Shown here: one piece after another, positions 27,014 through 35,778 of the stretch
Position numbering within the stretch: the stretch's first letter is position 1
How the letters are laid out: the number at the start of each line of letters is the position of its first letter
Assembly (NCBI RefSeq): GCF_004116725.1
Contig: NZ_PDKG01000011.1
Location: forward strand, 1-64,000
Direction of reading: 5' to 3'
DNA length: 64,000 nt
Source of the DNA: Arcobacter sp. CECT 8986
Lineage (GTDB): Bacteria; Campylobacterota; Campylobacteria; Campylobacterales; Arcobacteraceae
The notes under the pieces: model-generated
Told to the model about the DNA's origin: nothing
What the model saw: only the letters and a program-made list of their open reading frames with translations
The model's database searches: none
Made by a program: the position numbers and the translations under genes

Positions 27014-30000
27014 TTATAAACTTTCTAATATTTCTATTGTTTCATCATCAAATTCATCTTTTCTAGCTATATTTATAACATCATGTTTATTTGCTCCTAA
27101 AGAGATTAGAGTTTTGATAGATTCGACTCTTTGTTCTTGAGGTATGTTAAGATTAGATTGTAAAGACCAAGAAATAGCAGATAAACCAAAATTGTCTTTA
27201 GTATTGATATCATCAACAAAATTAAGAAGATACTCAAAAAGATTGAAGTGGCAAAAATATGAAGCAAAAATAAGAGGGTTCATGCCATTTTCAAGATTTT
27301 TAAAAGGTACACCGTTCTCTTTAAGATAATCAATCAAGTCAATAATGTTAGAATCGTTGCCTCTTTTGATAGCTTTGAAAATAAGATTTTCACCATTGTT
27401 GTCCTCAACCAGAAGATTGATATCTTCACTTTGAAGTAAAGTATTAGCAAAAAATAAATCACTAAACTCAATAGCAACCATGATAGGAGTAACACCATTT
27501 TTGTCAGGTTTGTTTATGTCAACTTCAAGTTGTAAAAGAGTGTTGAAAATAGTTTTTAAATTAAAACCAATAGAGTTGTTTAAAATAGTAGAACCTTCAA
27601 GAGGAACATTGTCTAAGTCACAACCATAATCTTTAAGAACTGCTAAGATTTTTGATTTGTTCTCTTCAAAGTTATCTTTATCATCATAAGAATAATTTTT
27701 TGTATTAAAATCACTTGGAATTGTTACATTAACAGCATTATAACCTGACTCATTTTTATTATTGCAATTAGCACCACTTTCTAAAAGAGTAACTAAAGTT
27801 TCAAAGCAACCATATTTTGCAGCACTCATTACAGCAGTTAGTTGTTCAGAATCAAACTGTTCTATATCAACTCCTGCATCAATTAATACTTTTACAGTCT
27901 GGGCTCTTTTTGTTTTATCTAAGTGTGGATAATTAGAGATTGCTTTATGCATAGCAGGAGAGTTGTCAAAACCTCCAACTATATGAACATCACTTCCTAA
28001 TTCAATTAGATAATTTACACATTTTGGTAAACATTCTGTTGAAGCTTTTAGAAGTAGAGTATCACCTTGAGTATTTTGTTGCTCTAAATCTATTTTACAT
28101 TTTTTAGTAAAAAATTTTAGATGTTTTAAAATGGCTTCATCACTTAAACCTCTAACTCCTAGGCATGAGCAAATTATAGATTCATTTCTTCCTCCTCTTT
28201 GCTCATTTAAGTCAATATTACCTTTAGTTATTAGTATATCAAGTAAGTTCTCTTCGAAACTCTCTTCAACTGCATATAAAAGTGGGTGTTCTTCTTTTAT
28301 TGCTGCATGTCCTAAATTTGTTTTAGTAAGAGGAATATTTGCATCTGCATTATTTTCTAATAGACAAGATACAATTTGAGTAATTTTATCTGTTGATATA
28401 TTTCCTAGACAAGCTAAAACTGCAATCAAAGAAGTTTCTGTTGTAGTGATTTTCTTTTGAGTAGAGGGATTTGTTTTTGTGCAATAGTAGACTCTATTTA
28501 AATTTGGGTCTTTTTCTATTAATTTCTTTATAAAATCAACACTAAAGTTATTAGAAAGTGCCATTTCAATAAGTGATCTGTGTTCTGTATATGTTTTCAT
28601 ATTTGGGTAGTTATCTAGTAGATATTGTGCAAGCTCTTTTCTCTCCCAATTTATTGCCATATCCAACGCTTGAGCACTATAATGATATTTTTTTTCATCA
28701 ATTTCTAAAGAGTAATAAAAGTCACTAATGTAGTTTGGATTTTTTTCAATTAGAAGTTTACATAATTTATCATTTGCTTTTTTAGCAAACATAAAACTAA
28801 TTTGCTCCTCTAGTTCAATCTCTTTATATGTTTTTAGAATATGTTCTAAAAAAGGGTGATTATCTTCATTGTCTAAAAGTATATCTATTATTGAACTTTT
28901 TGGTGATTCATCTTTACTATTTGAAATGACTTTTTGATTTATATTTAGACCTAGTTGCATTAAAACTTTTAGCATTTTGATTTTATCTTCAACTGTTTGT
29001 AAAAATCTAAAACCAATAAGCCCGTTTATTGCTCCTTGACCATTTTTATTTATCTCATTTATATCTATATTTTTGTCATTTACTAGATGCTTTATAAGAG
29101 GAATTTGATTTAAAAATACACAATTTGCGATTGAAGAGTTATTATCATAGTTAAAAATTGCTCCATTATCAAAAAGAAAATCAATAAAAGAAAAATCCTT
29201 ACCAACAATATAACTTCTACAATAGTATTGTAAAACTGTTAGCTTTTCACTATCTTTGTTTTGCTCATTTATATCACAACCTCTTTCTAAAGCAATCTTA
29301 CAAAGTTGTATTTTTTCACTATTCTCAATTAGTACATTTTCACAAATTAGAGTCATTATTTGCATATTTTTAATATCTTCAAATTTAAAAAAGAGCTTTT
29401 TAAAATCATTAAATGTCAAATATGTTGAAAAATATTTATAATCTTTTAGTGGTTGTTTTTCTAATAAAACAGTAGACATTTTTGCAATCTCTTTTTCTGT
29501 TAAAAAGATATTTTTATAAAATTTATGGATTGTTTTTATTGAAGCACCATAAGATAAGAATAGTTCAATTAGATATTTGTTTTGAGTGTCATATGCTTTT
29601 TCTAAAAGAGATTTTTGTCCTAGAATCTCTTCATTTAAGTCAATTTCTTTATTTTTTAGAAGATATGTTATTACATCAATTTTTAGTTGATATGTAATAT
29701 TATCATCTTCAACTAATTGGTGAAGAATTGGTAATCTTGCTATACTATTTTGTAAAATATTATTATCAATTAAAATTTTGAATATTTTTAAATCTGCTTT
29801 TATTTCTAGTGCAGTTTCAAATGGAGTAAATCCATAATCATACTCTTTTGTAAATGAATCATTTTTTATAATGTATGTAATAATATCTAAATTTGAAGTT
29901 TCATTTAAACCATAAGATAAAACACTTAAACCATCAATATTATTTGGAATAACTATATTTAAACTTATTAGATATTCTAAAAAGTTTTTATTTTCACTTT

Positions 30001-30151
30001 TTATTCCTAAACGTAAAAAATCATTAATATTTTCTTTTATATTAATACTATTTTTATCTAAATATTTTATAATCTTTTTTATTTTTCCTTTTAATATTAG
30101 TGATTCTAAGTCTTCATTATTATTAAAAGCGAATAAATTCTTTAATTGCAT
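27014..30151 (-). CDS. Giant ankyrin-repeat protein 3 (1045 residues)
   Basis: This is the first gene of the ankyrin operon. It has a consensus -10 box 22 bases upstream of its ATG and an AAAGGTAG ribosome site. The layout equals protein 2: a short N-terminal leader (MQLKNLF), an N-terminal region without canonical ankyrin units, the SAQALDMAINWERKELA landmark, KDPNLNRVY, then ankyrin units. It ends in a cap (LGANKHDVINIARK) directly after the near-identical tract, so about 80 residues of repeats present in protein 2 are absent here while the cap is kept. No signal peptide, membrane helix or enzymatic motif is seen. Likely a protein-binding scaffold; an effector or an immunity-like role is possible but unsupported. 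Confidence 0.9.
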   Translation of the reverse strand: MQLKNLFAFNNNEDLESLILKGKIKKIIKYLDKNSINIKENINDFLRLGIKSENKNFLEYLISLNIVIPNNIDGLSVLSYGLNETSNLDIITYIIKNDSFTKEYDYGFTPFETALEIKADLKIFKILIDNNILQNSIARLPILHQLVEDDNITYQLKIDVITYLLKNKEIDLNEEILGQKSLLEKAYDTQNKYLIELFLSYGASIKTIHKFYKNIFLTEKEIAKMSTVLLEKQPLKDYKYFSTYLTFNDFKKLFFKFEDIKNMQIMTLICENVLIENSEKIQLCKIALERGCDINEQNKDSEKLTVLQYYCRSYIVGKDFSFIDFLFDNGAIFNYDNNSSIANCVFLNQIPLIKHLVNDKNIDINEINKNGQGAINGLIGFRFLQTVEDKIKMLKVLMQLGLNINQKVISNSKDESPKSSIIDILLDNEDNHPFLEHILKTYKEIELEEQISFMFAKKANDKLCKLLIEKNPNYISDFYYSLEIDEKKYHYSAQALDMAINWERKELAQYLLDNYPNMKTYTEHRSLIEMALSNNFSVDFIKKLIEKDPNLNRVYYCTKTNPSTQKKITTTETSLIAVLACLGNISTDKITQIVSCLLENNADANIPLTKTNLGHAAIKEEHPLLYAVEESFEENLLDILITKGNIDLNEQRGGRNESIICSCLGVRGLSDEAILKHLKFFTKKCKIDLEQQNTQGDTLLLKASTECLPKCVNYLIELGSDVHIVGGFDNSPAMHKAISNYPHLDKTKRAQTVKVLIDAGVDIEQFDSEQLTAVMSAAKYGCFETLVTLLESGANCNNKNESGYNAVNVTIPSDFNTKNYSYDDKDNFEENKSKILAVLKDYGCDLDNVPLEGSTILNNSIGFNLKTIFNTLLQLEVDINKPDKNGVTPIMVAIEFSDLFFANTLLQSEDINLLVEDNNGENLIFKAIKRGNDSNIIDLIDYLKENGVPFKNLENGMNPLIFASYFCHFNLFEYLLNFVDDINTKDNFGLSAISWSLQSNLNIPQEQRVESIKTLISLGANKHDVINIARKDEFDDETIEILESL
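27097..27666. repeat. 570-bp near-identical tract, copy B (in ankyrin gene 3)
   Basis: Partner of 23931-24500, in the same orientation, 3166 bases apart. Nearly all differences are silent third-position changes, which points to recent homogenisation rather than old duplication. Confidence 0.9.
27781..27910. repeat. 130-bp near-identical tract, copy B (in ankyrin gene 3)
   Basis: Partner of 24621-24750, encoding the repeat around EQFDSEQLTAVMSAAKYGCF. Confidence 0.8.
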
Positions 30152-30173
30152 TTCGCTACCTTTAAAAAGCGAG

Positions 30174-30179
30174 ATTATA
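30174..30179 (-). promoter_or_regulatory. -10 box of the ankyrin operon
   Basis: On the minus strand TATAAT is preceded by GC, giving the GCTATAAT form common in Campylobacterota, and lies 22 bases before the start codon of ankyrin gene 3. It is in the 78-base gap to the divergent transporter gene. Confidence 0.65.
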
Positions 30180-30229
30180 GCTAAAAATAATATAAAAAGC
30201 TAATAAATAATATTTTCAATGGATATATA

Positions 30230-31138
30230 ATGATAAAATCAATAACAATACTTTTTCCTTTATGGGCAGTAATCTTTTCAATAATTTGCTATATTTCTCC
30301 AAATTTGGTAGTTGGGTTCAAAAGTTTAATTATTCCTTTATTGATTTTTATTATGTTTTGTATGGGAATCACTCTAAAAATTGATGATTTTAAAAGAGTT
30401 CTTAAAAAACCTAATATAATAGCCTTGACTACAATCTTACAATTTTTACTTATGCCTTTAGCTGCTTATTTTGTATCAAAACTATTTGATTTATCAACTG
30501 ATCTTTTAGTTGGAATGATTTTAGTAGGAGCAGTATCAGGAGGAACTGCTTCAAATGTAATAGCATATTTAGCAAAAGCTGATGTTGCTTTATCTATTAC
30601 TATGACTATTGTATCTACTTTATTATCTATTGTTGTTACACCTTATTTAACTTTGTTTTATATAGGTCAAACAGTTCCAGTTCCTGCTGGTAGTATGCTA
30701 TTAAGTATTTTAAAAATTGTATTTATTCCTGTATTAATAGGAATTATTTTAAACCACTTTTTTCATAAATATATAGATAAAAGACAAGATATTTTTGCAC
30801 TGTTATCAATAATTAGTATAGTATTTATTATAGGAATAATAATAGGAATAAATCAAAACAAAATATCATCAATTGCAACTTCTTTAATGTTGGCAATTAT
30901 TTGTCATAATATTATAGGTTTATTTGGTGGGTATGTTATTTGCAAAGCATTTGGTTATAATAAAAAAGAGTGTAAAACAGTAGCTATTGAAGTTGGTATG
31001 CAAAACTCAGGTTTAGCAGTTGTATTAGCAATGAAATATTTTTCAGCATTAAGTGCATTACCTGGAGCAATATTTAGTATATGGCACAACATATCTGGCT
31101 CTATTCTTGCTGGATATTGGTCAAAACAAAAGGATTGA
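30230..31138 (+). CDS. Bile acid:sodium symporter (BASS) family transporter
   Basis: This is a 302-residue protein with about nine or ten hydrophobic segments. The family fold is indicated by FCMGITLKIDDFKRVLKKP near residues 40-60, the GAVSGGTASNVIAYLAKAD crossover region and EVGMQNSGLAVVLA near residue 255. Bacterial members move bile acids, pantoate or other organic anions with sodium; the substrate here is unknown. It starts the plus-strand unit and is followed after 3 bases by a methyltransferase gene. Confidence 0.92.
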   Translation: MIKSITILFPLWAVIFSIICYISPNLVVGFKSLIIPLLIFIMFCMGITLKIDDFKRVLKKPNIIALTTILQFLLMPLAAYFVSKLFDLSTDLLVGMILVGAVSGGTASNVIAYLAKADVALSITMTIVSTLLSIVVTPYLTLFYIGQTVPVPAGSMLLSILKIVFIPVLIGIILNHFFHKYIDKRQDIFALLSIISIVFIIGIIIGINQNKISSIATSLMLAIICHNIIGLFGGYVICKAFGYNKKECKTVAIEVGMQNSGLAVVLAMKYFSALSALPGAIFSIWHNISGSILAGYWSKQKD

Positions 31139-31141
31139 TTT

Positions 31142-31936
31142 ATGAAGTTTGAAGATATAGATTTTAATGAAATGTACAAAGAGCAAAAGCAAAAAACCAC
31201 TTTTAAACCTAAAAGTAGTGATGATTGGAATAACAAAGCACCCTCTATGAATGAAAGAGTTCACTCTTCAATTTACAATGATGAGTTTTTAGATAGATTG
31301 AATTTAGATAAAATTGATTCTTTACTTGATGTAGGTTGTGGTGTAGGAAATTTATCTTTGAAATTAGCAAAAAAATTAAATAGTGTTTATTCACTAGATT
31401 ACTCATCTAAAATGTTAGAGTTATTAAATGAAAATGCAAAAGCACAAAATATCACAAATATCACTACAATAAATAAATCTTGGTATGATAATTGGGATGA
31501 TATTCCAAACACTGATTTAGTTATAGCTTCAAGGTCTATGGAAGTAAAAGATATGAAAGAAGCATTAGTTAAGTTAAATACAAAAGCAAATAAAAAAGTA
31601 GTAATTACTTATAAAAAAGGTGGTTCTTTTGTAAGTGATGAGATACTAGATGCTTTAGGAAAAAATATTATCAAAAAGCCTGATTATATCTATATTTTAA
31701 ATATATTATACTCTTTGGGTATTTATGCAAAAGTTGATTTTATAAATAGTGAAGGGCGAAATACAATCTATTCATCTAAAGAGAGGTTTATACAATCTAT
31801 TTCTTGGAGTATAGGTGCATTAACACAAGAAGAGATAAAAAATTTAGAAGATTATTATGATAATTTAACAACTGAACAAAAAAATAAAGAAGAGTATGTT
31901 CAATGGGCGATGATATCTTGGGATAAGAAGGCGTAA
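31142..31936 (+). CDS. SAM-dependent class I methyltransferase
   Basis: This 264-residue protein has the SAM-binding motif I DVGCGVGN at residues 63-70 and an acidic residue after strand 2 (SLDYSSKM), both typical of Rossmann-fold methyltransferases. Motif IV is weak (TDLVIASRSMEVKDM). The substrate cannot be read from the sequence; small-molecule methylation is likely because no RNA- or DNA-binding domain is present. It lies 3 bases after the BASS transporter gene and is probably co-transcribed with it. Confidence 0.88.
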   Translation: MKFEDIDFNEMYKEQKQKTTFKPKSSDDWNNKAPSMNERVHSSIYNDEFLDRLNLDKIDSLLDVGCGVGNLSLKLAKKLNSVYSLDYSSKMLELLNENAKAQNITNITTINKSWYDNWDDIPNTDLVIASRSMEVKDMKEALVKLNTKANKKVVITYKKGGSFVSDEILDALGKNIIKKPDYIYILNILYSLGIYAKVDFINSEGRNTIYSSKERFIQSISWSIGALTQEEIKNLEDYYDNLTTEQKNKEEYVQWAMISWDKKA

Positions 31937-31947
31937 AACCTTCTTAT
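31923..31947. terminator. Bidirectional terminator between the methyltransferase and glycosyltransferase genes
   Basis: ATAAGAAGG (31923-31931) and CCTTCTTAT (31939-31947) pair perfectly around CGTAAAA. It spans the stop codons of the two convergent genes. Confidence 0.7.
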
Positions 31948-33056
31948 AAAAGATTTAACTCCGTTGCAAAATCTTGAGCAATTTTCTCATAATTTCTAAT
32001 ATCTAGAAGTTTTTTTTGTCCATTTACTCCAACTTTTGCAACTTCTTCTTTTGACAATGCTAATAACTCTTCAATTTTTGATTTTATAGAATCTTTATCA
32101 AAATCACAAAACCATGCTTCAACATTATCTTCAAATAAAGTATTATTTTTTGCATTATTTGTCATAATACAAGGAACTGCACTTGAGTAATAATCTATAA
32201 TTTTAATAGATGTTGATGTATTAAAAATTGCAATATTTGGTAAAATAGATAAGCCAATATCTGCTTTAGCAATCAACTCTAATAATTCTTCTTTATTTTT
32301 AGTATTATAAAGCTCAATACAATTTTTTAAATTTGGATATTTCTCTAACATTTTTTTTGCATATTCTGGATCTTTTGTTGATATCATAATCCTAAAAAGA
32401 TTATTGTTTATTTGGCTAAATGCTTCTAAAATAGTCTCAAATTTTCTTAGATTATCTAAAGTTCCTGCATAAATAAATCTTTTGAAATCTTCAACATGTT
32501 GGATATTTTCATGTAAAACTTCTGGGTCAATACCTGTTGGAATAGGGTAAGTTTTTATACTAATTGAAGGAAAAAATTCATCTTTCATTTGGTTTGTAGA
32601 AGGCAAGAATATATCACATTCATTTATTAAAGTTGTCTCTTTGTATGATTGTATTTTATCTCCAATCATATCAAAAAAAGTGGAATTATTATTTGCTTCA
32701 TTCTCTTTTAGTTTTGCTATTCTTTTTGGGAAAGATAATCTAAATCCAACTTTGTATTTGTATCTTATCTTTGTTTTTAGAATATCTTTCAAAAGTTCAA
32801 TGTCATTTCTTATTACAATAAAATCATAAGAGTTTACATCAATTTGATTTTTTTCTAATTCTTCAAGCAAATTATCTTTTAATTTTAAAGGCAAAATAAA
32901 TCTTTGGTTGTCTTTTTTTTCAAAATCTGTTTTGAATTGAGAAAAATATAAGATATTTACATTTAAATGTTTGCCTAAATATTTTTCAAAAAAAGCACCT
33001 ATAAAACTGTGGTCTGTATATTCATCTTGGTCGGTTATATACAAGAAATTTTTCAT
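31944..33056 (-). CDS. GT-B fold glycosyltransferase
   Basis: This 370-residue protein looks like a family 1/4-type glycosyltransferase with two Rossmann-like domains. The C-terminal donor-binding domain has FIYAGTLDNLRKFETILEAF, ADIGLSILP and the IKIIDYYSSAVP segment, which replaces the usual E-x7-E motif region. The acceptor is unknown; surface glycan synthesis is possible, but no other glycan genes are nearby. I chose the ATG at 33056 because GGAGG lies 6 bases before it; an in-frame ATG 51 bases upstream has no ribosome site. It is monocistronic between a terminator and the divergent ABC transporter operon. Confidence 0.8.
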   Translation of the reverse strand: MKNFLYITDQDEYTDHSFIGAFFEKYLGKHLNVNILYFSQFKTDFEKKDNQRFILPLKLKDNLLEELEKNQIDVNSYDFIVIRNDIELLKDILKTKIRYKYKVGFRLSFPKRIAKLKENEANNNSTFFDMIGDKIQSYKETTLINECDIFLPSTNQMKDEFFPSISIKTYPIPTGIDPEVLHENIQHVEDFKRFIYAGTLDNLRKFETILEAFSQINNNLFRIMISTKDPEYAKKMLEKYPNLKNCIELYNTKNKEELLELIAKADIGLSILPNIAIFNTSTSIKIIDYYSSAVPCIMTNNAKNNTLFEDNVEAWFCDFDKDSIKSKIEELLALSKEEVAKVGVNGQKKLLDIRNYEKIAQDFATELNLL

Positions 33057-33189
33057 AAAGCCTCCTATATTTAATTTGCTAATTATTATATACCTAAATA
33101 GTTGCATAAAAAAAGCATAAAATTTACTTAATAAAAAATTGTATATTATTTATATAAAAGTTACATATTAATTAGCCTTTAAATGATAA

Positions 33190-33195
33190 TATAAT
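33190..33195 (+). promoter_or_regulatory. -10 box of the amino-acid ABC transporter operon
   Basis: TATAAT lies 36 bases before the glnQ-type start codon, in the 175-base divergent gap to the glycosyltransferase gene. The surroundings are rich in TA steps, so neighbouring alternatives exist. Confidence 0.4.
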
Positions 33196-33231
33196 ATTAT
33201 ATAAGTTTCTATTTTTCTAAAAAGAGAGCTA

Positions 33232-33975
33232 ATGCATAATAATCAAATAATTCAGATGAAAAAAATCAATAAATACTATGATGATTTCCATGTTTTAAAA
33301 GACATTGACTTTAGTGTTGAACAAGGTGAAATCGTTGTAGTTTGTGGACCTTCTGGTTCTGGTAAATCAACTTTAATTCGTTGTATAAATGGTCTTGAAG
33401 AGATTGACGATGGACAAATAATAGTTGATGATTTACATATTCATGATAGTAAAAAGAATTTAAAAGCAATAAGAAGTGAAGTAGGTATGGTATTTCAACA
33501 CTTTAACCTTTTCCCTCATCTTACAATTTTAGAAAATATTACAATAGCTCCAACATTGGTAAAAAACATATCAAAAAATGATGCTAAAGATATTGCAATG
33601 GAGCTCTTAAGAAAAGTAAAACTTGAAAACAAAGCAAATTCTTATCCTGCTGATTTAAGTGGTGGACAAAAACAAAGAGTTGCCATCGCAAGAAGTCTAG
33701 CAATGAAACCAAAAGTGATTTTATTTGATGAACCAACATCTGCACTTGACCCAGAAACAATTGGTGATGTGCTTTCTGTTATGAAAGATTTAGCAAAAGA
33801 AAAATTTACTTTAGTTTGTGTTACTCATGAAATGGGTTTTGCAAAAGAAGTAGGAGATAGAATAGTATTTATGGACCAAGGAGTAATTGTTGAAGAAAAT
33901 ACTCCAAGTGAATTTTTCAAAAGCCCAAAAAGTGATAGGGCAAAAAAATTCTTAAATGAAATATTAGTACACTAA
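33232..33975 (+). CDS. Polar amino-acid ABC transporter, ATP-binding protein
   Basis: This is a 247-residue ABC ATPase of the GlnQ/HisP type. It has Walker [10 protein letters not shown] (39-47), the Q-loop in [12 protein letters not shown], the signature LSGGQ (142-146), Walker B with FDEPTSALD (165-173) and the switch histidine in CVTHEMGFA. It powers amino-acid uptake together with the binding protein and permease encoded next. The [13 protein letters not shown] sequence is characteristic of the polar amino-acid subfamily. It opens a six-gene plus-strand run. Confidence 0.94.
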   Translation: MHNNQIIQMKKINKYYDDFHVLKDIDFSVEQGEIVVVCGPSGSGKSTLIRCINGLEEIDDGQIIVDDLHIHDSKKNLKAIRSEVGMVFQHFNLFPHLTILENITIAPTLVKNISKNDAKDIAMELLRKVKLENKANSYPADLSGGQKQRVAIARSLAMKPKVILFDEPTSALDPETIGDVLSVMKDLAKEKFTLVCVTHEMGFAKEVGDRIVFMDQGVIVEENTPSEFFKSPKSDRAKKFLNEILVH

Positions 33976-33993
33976 ACACAATAAGGAGAGATA

Positions 33994-34809
33994 ATGAAAA
34001 AAATACTTTTAGCAATGTTAGTTTTTTTAGCTTCTACAGTATTTGCAGCTGATTTAGACTTATGGAAAAACTCTACATTAAATAAAATAGTTCAAAGAGG
34101 TGAGTTAAGAGTAGGATTAGACCCAGGATATATGCCTTTTGAGATGAAAGATAAAAAAGGTAGATTAATTGGTTATGATATTGATATTGCAAGATTAATG
34201 GCAAAATCAATGGGTGTAAAATTAAAAGTTGTTCCTACTGCATTTGATGGAATTATTGCAGGTCTTTTAACTGACAAATTTGATATTATTATTGCTGGTA
34301 TGACTATTACTCAAGAGAGAAATTTAAAAATCAATTTTTCTGATTCATATATTGTAGTTGGACAAACTGTTCTTTTAAATAAAAAATTAGCAAATGAAAT
34401 AAAAGATTCAAAACAATTAAATAGTAAGAAATATACAATTACTGCTAAACTTGGTCAAACAGGTGAAATTGTTGCTAAGAAATTTTTCAAAAATGCAAAA
34501 ATCAATACTTTTGATACAGAAGTAGAAGCAGTTTCTGAAGTTTTAAATGGTAGAGCTGACGCATTTGTAAATGACCAACCATATAATGCAATTTTTATGG
34601 ATGGAAAGGGTAAAAATAAATTAGTTCATTTAGATAAACCTTTAACTTATGAGCCATTAGCATTTGGTATCAAAAAAGGTGACCCAGATTTCTTAAATTG
34701 GTTAAATAACTTCCTAAAACAAATTAAAAATGACAAATTATTAAATATTCAAGAAAAATTATATAATAAATGGTTTGTTAATACAGACTGGTTAAAAAGA
34801 GTTCAATAG
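33994..34809 (+). CDS. Polar amino-acid ABC transporter, periplasmic binding protein
   Basis: Residues 1-18 form a signal peptide ending in STVFA. The mature part has the family 3 solute-binding features: RGELRVGLDPGYMPFEM, then GRLIGYDIDIARLMAKSMG and the TAFDGIIAGL segment. Such proteins capture amino acids such as glutamine, cystine or arginine for the membrane complex; specificity is not visible. It lies 18 bases after the ATPase gene with an AAGGAGA ribosome site, and 3 bases before the permease gene. Confidence 0.93.
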   Translation: MKKILLAMLVFLASTVFAADLDLWKNSTLNKIVQRGELRVGLDPGYMPFEMKDKKGRLIGYDIDIARLMAKSMGVKLKVVPTAFDGIIAGLLTDKFDIIIAGMTITQERNLKINFSDSYIVVGQTVLLNKKLANEIKDSKQLNSKKYTITAKLGQTGEIVAKKFFKNAKINTFDTEVEAVSEVLNGRADAFVNDQPYNAIFMDGKGKNKLVHLDKPLTYEPLAFGIKKGDPDFLNWLNNFLKQIKNDKLLNIQEKLYNKWFVNTDWLKRVQ

Positions 34810-34812
34810 ATA

Positions 34813-35778
34813 ATGAGTAAAAAACAATCATTTGCACAAAATAAAACAATAGGGCATTTTATTGCTCTTGCGTTTTATATTGCAGTAGGATATTTTTTAT
34901 ATGTAGCTGCTACAAATATGAACTATGAATGGAAATGGACATCAATTCCTAAATATTTTGTATATAAAGATACACAAAGTGTAACTGCACCTGTTGGTGG
35001 AGTATTACAAAAAGAAAATGGTAAATACTATATTCAAAACGATGATGGTAAAACATTTTTAAATATTGATGATTCATATAAGCTTGAGTATAAATTAGGT
35101 TCTGATATTTATGAGTTTGATTTTATTGCATCAAAAACTGTTACTAAAGCTGGTCCTGTTTTATGGGGGCTTTGGACAACATTAAAAATCTCTTTTTTTG
35201 CAGCAATTCTTACTTATTTGATAGGTATAATAACTGCATTAATGAAACTTTCATCTTATGTATTTTTAAAAGATATAGCGACGGTTTATATTACTATTGT
35301 AAGAGGAACACCTTTACTTGTACAAATTTTCTTATTCTATTTTATTGTGGCAAATATTTTTGAATTAGATAGGTTTGTAGCTGGGGTATTATCTCTTGGT
35401 ATATTCTTTGGTGCATATATGGCTGAGATATTAAGAGGAGCAATTCAATCAATTGATAAAGGTCAGTTAGAAGCTGCAAATTCTTTGGGTATTTCTCATT
35501 TTCAAGCAATGAGATATATTATATTTCCTCAAGCTTTAAAAAGAGCATTACCTACTTTAGTTGGTGAGATGATTGCATTAATAAAAGATTCATCTTTAGT
35601 TTCTGTTATCTCAATCACAGACTTAACAAAAGTTGGTAGAGAAATTGTTGCAAATACATTCTCTCCTTTTGAAACTTGGATAGTTGTAGCACTTGTATAT
35701 CTATCAATAACATCAATTTTGAGTTATTTAGGTCATAATTTAGAGAAAAAATATAGTAAAAAAGGTGGAGTTGCATAG
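34813..35778 (+). CDS. Polar amino-acid ABC transporter, permease
   Basis: This is a 321-residue inner-membrane permease. After the first helix (about residues 15-32) comes a periplasmic stretch of about 75 residues, which is unusual for this family, whose members average about 220 residues. The standard five-helix permease domain follows from about residue 115. The cytoplasmic coupling motif EAANSLGISHFQAMRYIIFPQA is intact. The extra domain may help dock the binding protein. Only one permease gene is present, so the transporter is probably a homodimer in the membrane. Confidence 0.92.
   Translation: MSKKQSFAQNKTIGHFIALAFYIAVGYFLYVAATNMNYEWKWTSIPKYFVYKDTQSVTAPVGGVLQKENGKYYIQNDDGKTFLNIDDSYKLEYKLGSDIYEFDFIASKTVTKAGPVLWGLWTTLKISFFAAILTYLIGIITALMKLSSYVFLKDIATVYITIVRGTPLLVQIFLFYFIVANIFELDRFVAGVLSLGIFFGAYMAEILRGAIQSIDKGQLEAANSLGISHFQAMRYIIFPQALKRALPTLVGEMIALIKDSSLVSVISITDLTKVGREIVANTFSPFETWIVVALVYLSITSILSYLGHNLEKKYSKKGGVA

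Noticed and set aside
19982-30151. The repeated nature of the ankyrin genes as a possible CRISPR array or mobile element.
   Set aside because: The repeats are in-frame protein repeats of about 33 codons with variable sequence. There are no short identical direct repeats with unique spacers, no transposase and no terminal inverted repeats.
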